Part shown: one piece after another, positions 59,520 to 64,000 of the stretch
Numbering within the stretch: the first letter of the stretch is position 1
How the letters are laid out: the number at the start of each line of letters is the position of its first letter
Origin: Rhodococcus zopfii NBRC 100606 = JCM 9919
GTDB lineage: Bacteria > Actinomycetota > Actinomycetes > Mycobacteriales > Mycobacteriaceae
Assembly: GCF_001895025.1 (NCBI RefSeq)
Contig: NZ_BCXI01000026.1
Coordinates: forward strand, 1-64,000
Length of the DNA: 64,000 bases
Reading direction: 5' to 3'
Translations under genes and position numbers: made by a program
The notes under the pieces: model-generated
Seen by the model: only the letters and a program-made list of their open reading frames with translations
What the model was told of the DNA's origin: nothing
Databases searched by the model: none

Positions 59520-60269
59520 GTGACCGACCCGCTGCAGCCCCTGCTCGACCTGCCCGGCGTGCGCGACGCCGCCGACCGGGCGCGTGACGCGCTCGCCGAG
59601 GTCCACCGGCACAAGACCAACCGGCGGGGATGGCCGAACACCGCTGCGGAGGCTTCGGTGCGTGCAGCGCGGGCGTCGGCGGCGATCGACGGCGGCTCGA
59701 TGGACCTGCCGGCGCCGGGGGAGGCCGGCGACCCGATCCTTGCCGGCGCGCTGCGGGTCGCGCAGGCACTCGACGGCGACAGTCTCGGCATCCTGGTCGC
59801 GACGTGGAGGAGGGCGCCCCTGCAGGCGCTCGCGCGGCTGCATCTGCTCGCTGCCGCCGACCTGGTCGACGATCCGGAATCGCTGGGCCGTCCTCGCACC
59901 GATCCCGGTATCGGGGAACGCCTCGACGCCCTCGCCCAGTTGGTGACCGGGGGAACCCGCGTGCCCGCGCCCGTCCTCGCTGCCGTCGTGCACGGTGAGC
60001 TGTGCGCGCTGCGCCCGTTCGGTGTCGCCGACGGTGTGATCGCGCGCGCCGCCTCCCGGCTCGTCTGTGTCTCCACCGGTCTCGACGCCCACAACCTCGG
60101 GGTCCCCGAGGTGACCTGGATGCGCCGCGTCCCGGCCTACCGCGACGGCGTCACCGCTTTCGGCAGCGGCACCGTGGAGGGCGTGGGCGACTGGCTGCTG
60201 TTCTGCTGCGCTGCACTCGAGTCCGGGGCCCGCGAAGCGACCTCCATCGCCGACGCTTTCGCCGGCTGA
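59520..60269 (+). CDS. Conserved protein with Fic-like core (Rv3662c-like)
   Basis: A 249-residue helical protein starting at GTG 59520. The N-terminal motif (NTAAEASVRAARASAAIDGG) resembles the Fic inhibitory helix SxxxE/DG region, and the C-terminal half has HGELCALRPFGVADGVIARAASR, which looks like a degenerate Fic motif (HPFxDGNGRxxR in Fic proteins); the first histidine is displaced. AMPylation activity is therefore doubtful. It lies between acs and the Ms1 locus as Rv3662c does. Confidence 0.75.
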   Translation: MTDPLQPLLDLPGVRDAADRARDALAEVHRHKTNRRGWPNTAAEASVRAARASAAIDGGSMDLPAPGEAGDPILAGALRVAQALDGDSLGILVATWRRAPLQALARLHLLAAADLVDDPESLGRPRTDPGIGERLDALAQLVTGGTRVPAPVLAAVVHGELCALRPFGVADGVIARAASRLVCVSTGLDAHNLGVPEVTWMRRVPAYRDGVTAFGSGTVEGVGDWLLFCCAALESGAREATSIADAFAG

Positions 60270-60337
60270 ACCTCACACCCGGGGCTCGGGGAGGCTCCGG
60301 ACGGCAGCAGGATCCCGACCGCGTGGTCGCGACCCGT

Positions 60338-60856
60338 TCAGGGCCGGGGCGGCGCGGCGTCGGCAGCGTAGACGGTGATCCAGTGCGGATTGAGCCGGTA
60401 GTAGACCACGTCCTTGTCCCAGTCGAAGAAGTCCTCGCCGTAGAACGACTTGAAGTAGGCGAGCAGTTCGGGCCAGTCGGCAGCCGGTTCGGCATCCAGG
60501 GGGTTGAGAATCTCCACCGTGCCGTGGGTGAAGACGCCCAGCTCCTCGCCACGGAGATGCGCGACGCTGGCGGCCGGTCGCGCAGCGAGGTGGCGGGCCT
60601 TGGCGGCGCCCCGCGCGGTGCCGAAGTGCCATTTGCCGTGAAGGAAGTGCCCGTCGACGCCGCTGATCCGGGGCTCGCCGCCGGCTGTCACACTCGACAG
60701 GGCGAGTGTGCACATGCCGGTGAGGACCTCGGTGAGTTGTTCGGCGGACAGGGTGCTCTCGTCGGTGATGATCGACCGCAGGTGCGCGGTGGACCGGGCC
60801 AGTGAGGAGTCGAGGAGAGTCTGGAGTTCTGCGAGTTCTTCCGGTGTTTCCTGCAT
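60338..60856 (-). CDS. Pyridoxamine 5'-phosphate oxidase-like (PPOX) family protein
   Basis: A 172-residue split beta-barrel protein: GMCTLALSSVTAGGEPRISGVDG, KWHFGTARGAAKARHLAARP, and AHLRGEELGVFTHGTVEIL (given in part). Family members bind FMN, F420 or haem; the exact cofactor is unclear. The start is ATG 60854-60856. It converges with the Rv3662c-like gene and lies beside the Ms1 locus. It is not part of the mycobacterial order and is probably inserted. Confidence 0.8.
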   Translation of the reverse strand: MQETPEELAELQTLLDSSLARSTAHLRSIITDESTLSAEQLTEVLTGMCTLALSSVTAGGEPRISGVDGHFLHGKWHFGTARGAAKARHLAARPAASVAHLRGEELGVFTHGTVEILNPLDAEPAADWPELLAYFKSFYGEDFFDWDKDVVYYRLNPHWITVYAADAAPPRP

Positions 60857-61050
60857 GGGGCCCCTTGTTCGTGATCGGTCGCTGTCGTGCTGCGGGACCG
60901 ATGCTCGCATCGGGACCCTGACACCCTGTGTCAGGGATATTCGGTCGTGCTGTCCGCCTGGGCGGACGTCACTCGCAGGGTTCGGAAGTTGCTGCCGCAG
61001 TGACACGTTGCTTCCGCCGTGAGGCTCATCGCGTGGGGCTCTGCACACGA

Positions 61051-61355
61051 AGCGGGTGGCGTCACCGACTTGCATCGGTGTCGCCACCCGCTAGCACGGA
61101 CGGTCCGTGTTACACATGCGTGCTGGAATGGGTTGTGTGTCAACGACCTCGGCGATGACTCGGGCTTCGTGAGTTCGCCCTCGCAACGGGTGCGAGGATG
61201 TTCGCTCGCGATGGCCCGGATCTCGCAGGCCCACAACGCTTTCGCCCTTATAGTGGCATCGGCTCCGCGTGGGTACTCGGTGTCCGTGCTGGGAAGTCGG
61301 TACGGGAGATCGAACCTTCTCTTCTGATTCGCTCTTGGCCTTCCGGCTTCCGTAA
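61051..61355 (-). ncRNA. Ms1-like RNA (6S-like, RNA polymerase-core-binding)
   Basis: The gap between the Rv3662c-side genes and the Rv3661-type HAD gene, where mycobacteria encode Ms1 (MTS2823), holds an RNA unit on the same strand as the HAD gene. A promoter at 61361-61389 fits a start near 61355. The 5' end (GTGTTAC) can pair with GTAACAC at 61107-61113, closing a long 6S-like rod. A 3' hairpin with 17 of 18 pairs ends at 61051, giving about 305 bases, the Ms1 size. No convincing protein frame exists. The ends are approximate. Confidence 0.72.
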
Positions 61356-61360
61356 CACCA

Positions 61361-61389
61361 TTTCTACCCCCTGTTGCCGGGGTCGGCAA
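61361..61389 (-). promoter_or_regulatory. Ms1 promoter
   Basis: On the minus strand TTGCCG (61389-61384), 17 bases, TAGAAA (61366-61361): near-consensus spacing for the housekeeping sigma factor. Confidence 0.65.
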
Positions 61390-61431
61390 GCCCCATTTTC
61401 GGTCGATTCTCGCCGTCGCCCGACCGTGCTC

Positions 61432-62250
61432 TCAGCGGCGCCGACGCAGCACGGAGTACGTGGCGGCGCCGGCGACCAGGGCGGTGGCGGACGCGATCAC
61501 GCCGATCGCGAGCAGCCCGCGACCGCGGCCGGTCAGCCGCCGCAGCAGCGGCACGGGCTTGACGAAAGTTAATATGGGCCAACCATTTTCGACGGCAGCG
61601 CGCCGCAACGCCCGGTCGGGGTTGACGGCGCGTGCGTATCCGACGGCCTGCAGCATCGGGATGTCCGTCGATGAATCCGAGTATGCATAGCTGCGCGCCA
61701 GGTCGTAGCCGTATCGCTCGGCGAGTTCCTTCATCGCCAGCACCTTCTCCTCGCCGAAGCAGTAGAACTCGAGCTCCCCGGCGTAACGACCGTCGACGAT
61801 GCGCATCCGGCTCGCAGTGCTGTGTGATGCCCCCAGTGCGGCGGCGATCGGCGCCACGACCTCCTCCCCGGACGCGGAGATCACCACCACGTCGTGGCCG
61901 CGCAGTTTGTGGTCGGCGATGAGGTCCGCGGCCTCCTGGAACACCAGAGGGTCGACGATCTCGTGCAGCGTTTCGGCGACGATCGACTTGATCTGCTCGA
62001 CATCCCAGCCCTCGCACATCGCCGCGATGTACGCGCGCATCCGTTGCGCCTGATCGTGGTCGGCGCCGGACAACAGGTACAGGAACTGGGCGTAGGTGTT
62101 CTCGATCACCGTGCGGCGGTTCAGCAACCCCTGATCGAAGAACGGACGGCTGAAGGCGAGGACGCTGGACTTCGCGATGACGGTCTTGTCCAGGTCGAAG
62201 AACGCGGCGATGCGACCCGCCTCGGTGGGCCGTGGTGTCTCGTCGGTCAC
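61432..62250 (-). CDS. HAD-superfamily phosphatase (SerB/HAD-IB type)
   Basis: A 272-residue protein from GTG 62250. HAD motifs: AAFFDLDKTVIAKSS (nucleophile Asp), VVISASGEE (motif II Ser), FGEEKVLAMKEL (Lys) and YSDSSTDIPMLQAVG (motif IV). A C-terminal transmembrane helix (about 240-265) anchors it to the membrane. The HAD-IB subfamily includes phosphoserine and lysophospholipid phosphatases. It is the Rv3661 counterpart and lies between the 6C and Ms1 RNAs. Confidence 0.87.
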   Translation of the reverse strand: MTDETPRPTEAGRIAAFFDLDKTVIAKSSVLAFSRPFFDQGLLNRRTVIENTYAQFLYLLSGADHDQAQRMRAYIAAMCEGWDVEQIKSIVAETLHEIVDPLVFQEAADLIADHKLRGHDVVVISASGEEVVAPIAAALGASHSTASRMRIVDGRYAGELEFYCFGEEKVLAMKELAERYGYDLARSYAYSDSSTDIPMLQAVGYARAVNPDRALRRAAVENGWPILTFVKPVPLLRRLTGRGRGLLAIGVIASATALVAGAATYSVLRRRR

Positions 62251-62321
62251 CGCACCACAATAGGCCTCCGGCCCGTGTTTCGGCCGGTCCGCCGCACGGC
62301 CGATGTGACTAATGCTTCAAC

Positions 62322-62352
62322 TTGCAAACAGTCGACGGGGCCGGTGTAGTAT
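62322..62352 (+). promoter_or_regulatory. 6C RNA promoter
   Basis: TTGCAA (62322-62327) and TAGTAT (62347-62352), 19 bases apart; start expected near 62358. Confidence 0.55.
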
Positions 62353-62357
62353 CGGGA

Positions 62358-62455
62358 CCACCTGGGCGCAAACCAGGCTGTGTTCAGCCCGACCCCCCGG
62401 GGCTGAACACGACGGCCCTCGCCTCCTCCCCCCTGGCGAGGGTCGTCCCGTATCC
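62358..62455 (+). ncRNA. 6C small RNA
   Basis: Two strong hairpins, each with a run of six or more C in the loop, define the actinobacterial 6C RNA: stem 62380-62390/62400-62410 (11 perfect pairs, loop GACCCCCCG) and stem 62416-62423/62435-62442 with loop TCCTCCCCCCT. A small CCTGG/CCAGG hairpin precedes them. Length about 95 bases matches M. tuberculosis B11/6C, which also lies between Rv3660c and Rv3661 and runs in the direction of Rv3660c, as here. It pairs through the C loops with G-rich mRNA sites to repress them. Confidence 0.85.
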
Positions 62456-62580
62456 GAACGCGGTCCGCGGAGGCGTTCACGGCCGCGGAAGTTGTCCACA
62501 GGCGCCTGGTTCATCCACAGATTCGCCGCCCTGGCAGAAATCGACTTCCCCGTTTCGGTGTCCCTGCGCACGCTGTGCGT

Positions 62581-63663
62581 ATGAACGACGAGCGCATCCC
62601 GCGAATCCTCGCGCTGATCTCCGACAGCACGCTGCTGGCCAGTCTTCGCCGTGTCGCCGCAGCATCCGACCGCGACCTCGACGACGCGCCCGTACCCCCG
62701 ACGCGGCGCAGCTGGGACGACGCCGGGCTCGTCGTCGTCGACCACGCCACCGCAACGGCCCTGGAGGCGTTTCCCCGCCGTCGCGGCGTCGTTCTCGTCT
62801 GCTCGGGTGCCGCGGGATTGCCGGACTGGCAGGCCGCCGCGTCGGTCGGGGCGGAACACGTGATCGCGCTTCCGGACGACGAGGTCGAACTGCTCGCGAT
62901 CCTGGGTGCCGCCGCCGAACCCGACACCGGCGAGGGCCGTGTCGTCACCGTCGTCGGTGGGTGCGGAGGTGCCGGCGCCTCGACGTTCGCGGCAGCGCTC
63001 GCCTGGACCGCCGCGGACCGCGACGACCCGAACGTCCTGCTTGTCGACGGCGACCCCTACGGCGCCGGCCTCGACGTGCTCACGGGGCTCGAAGATCGGC
63101 CCGGGGTGCGATGGCCGGGACTCGCCGTCGAGGGCGGCCGGGTGTCCGCGCGTGCCCTGCGCGACGCCGTCCCGGACTGGGCGCCCGGACTCGGCCTGCT
63201 GTCCACCGACCGCGCGGCGCCCGGTGAACCACCGCCGGTCGCGGTCACCGCCGTGCTCGACGCGGCGCGCCGATCGGGGACCGTGGTCGTGTGCGACGTC
63301 TCGCGCAGCGTCGGCCCGGCCGCCGAGACGATGATCGCCACCGCCGACCTTGCAGTCGTGGTCACCCAGGCACGGGTGGGTGGCGCGCTCGCGGCGGCGC
63401 GGACCGCCGAATGGGTGAGTGCACGAAACCCGAATGTGGGTCTCGTGGTCCGCGGACCCGCGCCCGGCGGGTTGCGGGGCGCGGACGTCGCCGCCGTCGT
63501 CGGGATCCCCTTGCTCGCCGCGATGCGGGCCCAGCCCGGTCTCGCCGAGGCCCTCGAACACGGCGGGCTGCGGGTCCGGCGCCGTTCGCCGCTCACCGCC
63601 GCGGCCGATGCGGTCCTCGCCGTCGTAGGTCTCGACCGGGCGTCCCCGAGGTGGGCGGCATGA
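62581..63663 (+). CDS. ssd: Septum-site-determining protein Ssd (CpaE/MinD-like)
   Basis: A 360-residue protein: a degenerate receiver-like N-terminal domain (to about 115) and a MinD/ParA-type ATPase-like domain. Where a Walker A would be it reads VVGGCGGAGASTFAAALA, so the lysine/threonine of the P-loop is altered, as in mycobacterial Ssd (Rv3660c). Further blocks are LLVDGDPYGAGLDVL and VVCDVSRSVG. Overlaps the next gene by ATGA. Linked to septum control in mycobacteria and, by gene order, to the Tad/Flp-like apparatus downstream. Confidence 0.87.
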   Translation: MNDERIPRILALISDSTLLASLRRVAAASDRDLDDAPVPPTRRSWDDAGLVVVDHATATALEAFPRRRGVVLVCSGAAGLPDWQAAASVGAEHVIALPDDEVELLAILGAAAEPDTGEGRVVTVVGGCGGAGASTFAAALAWTAADRDDPNVLLVDGDPYGAGLDVLTGLEDRPGVRWPGLAVEGGRVSARALRDAVPDWAPGLGLLSTDRAAPGEPPPVAVTAVLDAARRSGTVVVCDVSRSVGPAAETMIATADLAVVVTQARVGGALAAARTAEWVSARNPNVGLVVRGPAPGGLRGADVAAVVGIPLLAAMRAQPGLAEALEHGGLRVRRRSPLTAAADAVLAVVGLDRASPRWAA

Positions 63664-64000
63664 GCACCGTGCTGACCACCGATCTGCTCGACCGCGTGCG
63701 CGAACGGCTCGCCGGTGACCGCGCGGAACCGACCCCCGCGCGGGTCGCGGCCGCGTTGCGCGCCGAATCGGGCGGCGTGCTCGGCGACTCCGACCTGCTC
63801 ACAGCCCTGCGGCACCTGCAGACCGAGCTCACCGGCGCCGGACCGCTCGAAGCGCTGCTCGCCGAACCGGCCGTGACGGATGTGCTCGTGACCGCCCCTG
63901 ATCGCGTCTGGGTCGATCGAGGTGCGGGGCTGCAACTCGCATCCGTCACGTTCCCGGACGAGGCGTCGGTGCGGCGGCTCGCCCAGCGCCTGGCCCTGTT
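63660..64000 (+). CDS. TadA/CpaF-family secretion ATPase (partial, N-terminus)
   Basis: The frame from ATG 63660 runs off the window. The N-terminal region (TGAGPLEALLAEPAVTDVLV, then APDRVWVDRGAGL) is typical of CpaF/TadA hexameric ATPases that drive Flp-type pilus assembly. It corresponds to Rv3659c. The ATPase core is outside the window. It is coupled to ssd. Confidence 0.85.
   Translation, partial: MSTVLTTDLLDRVRERLAGDRAEPTPARVAAALRAESGGVLGDSDLLTALRHLQTELTGAGPLEALLAEPAVTDVLVTAPDRVWVDRGAGLQLASVTFPDEASVRRLAQRLAL

Noticed and set aside
60931-61389. A 152-codon minus-strand frame, and within it a 32-codon frame from 61029
   Set aside because: The frame crosses the Ms1 locus and its hairpins, lacks a ribosome site, and is better explained by RNA structure.

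Overview
The window is high-GC actinobacterial DNA with the gene style of Nocardiaceae, most likely Rhodococcus (inference). The reasons are the Mce-associated gene at the left edge, a divergent MurT-GatD/LeuA/aspartokinase-Asd block, frequent leaderless starts, mycothiol-related and steroid-oxidising enzymes, and a right half that keeps the gene order known from Mycobacterium tuberculosis Rv3659c to Rv3683. No species can be named from the sequence alone.

Left part (1-13.2 kb). A Mce-operon tail is followed by an alpha/beta-hydrolase gene that is broken. Its 5' third (1254-1450) and 3' third (about 3959-4261) flank a lower-GC island on the minus strand. The island carries an intact OleC-like beta-lactone synthetase/acyl-adenylating enzyme (2002-3582), a methyltransferase frameshifted by a 10-bp tandem duplication, and the 3' end of an IS256-family transposase. 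Then come gatD-murT (peptidoglycan amidation), a small SHOCT membrane protein, leuA with a 13-codon leucine leader peptide and candidate attenuator, and the lysC-asd operon. An IS605-type element (divergent tnpA and tnpB) sits between asd and a MaoC hydratase gene.

Middle part (13.2-39.7 kb). A TetR-Baeyer-Villiger monooxygenase-GMC oxidase-acetoacetate decarboxylase operon is followed by two tandem DUF5602-type secreted proteins; a third copy lies at 37.5 kb. Next is a peroxide/iron block: furA, katA, a 19-residue membrane peptide on the opposite strand, and dps. After it come a membrane hydrolase, a Tat-exported VAO-type cholesterol oxidase, a mycothiol-dependent-type enzyme, an amidohydrolase and a double-hotdog protein. 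A TerD-PD-(D/E)XK nuclease-like fusion, an MFS pump, a large SARP/AfsR-type regulator and a BBE-type flavin oxidase complete this part. Between the regulator and the flavin oxidase lies a striking repeat array that resembles a SARP operator.

Right part (39.7-64 kb). A tRNA-Pro(CGG) gene leads into the conserved block: metallophosphoesterase, YqeY, PonA2, WhiB4, two ArsA-like ATPases, DUF4177, RidA, MBL hydrolase, CRP, small membrane protein, Nth, TlpA-like, NUDIX, MarP protease, EphE, holin-like protein, NhaA (not part of the M. tuberculosis order), secreted protease, Acs, an Rv3662c-like protein, a PPOX protein, HAD phosphatase, Ssd and the start of a TadA/CpaF ATPase. Two structured RNAs flank the HAD gene: an Ms1-like (6S-like) RNA on one side and a 6C RNA on the other, each with a recognisable promoter.

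The most unusual points are the island inside the hydrolase, the TerD-nuclease fusion, the katA/dps micropeptide, the inverted SARP-like heptamer array, and the paired Ms1/6C RNAs.
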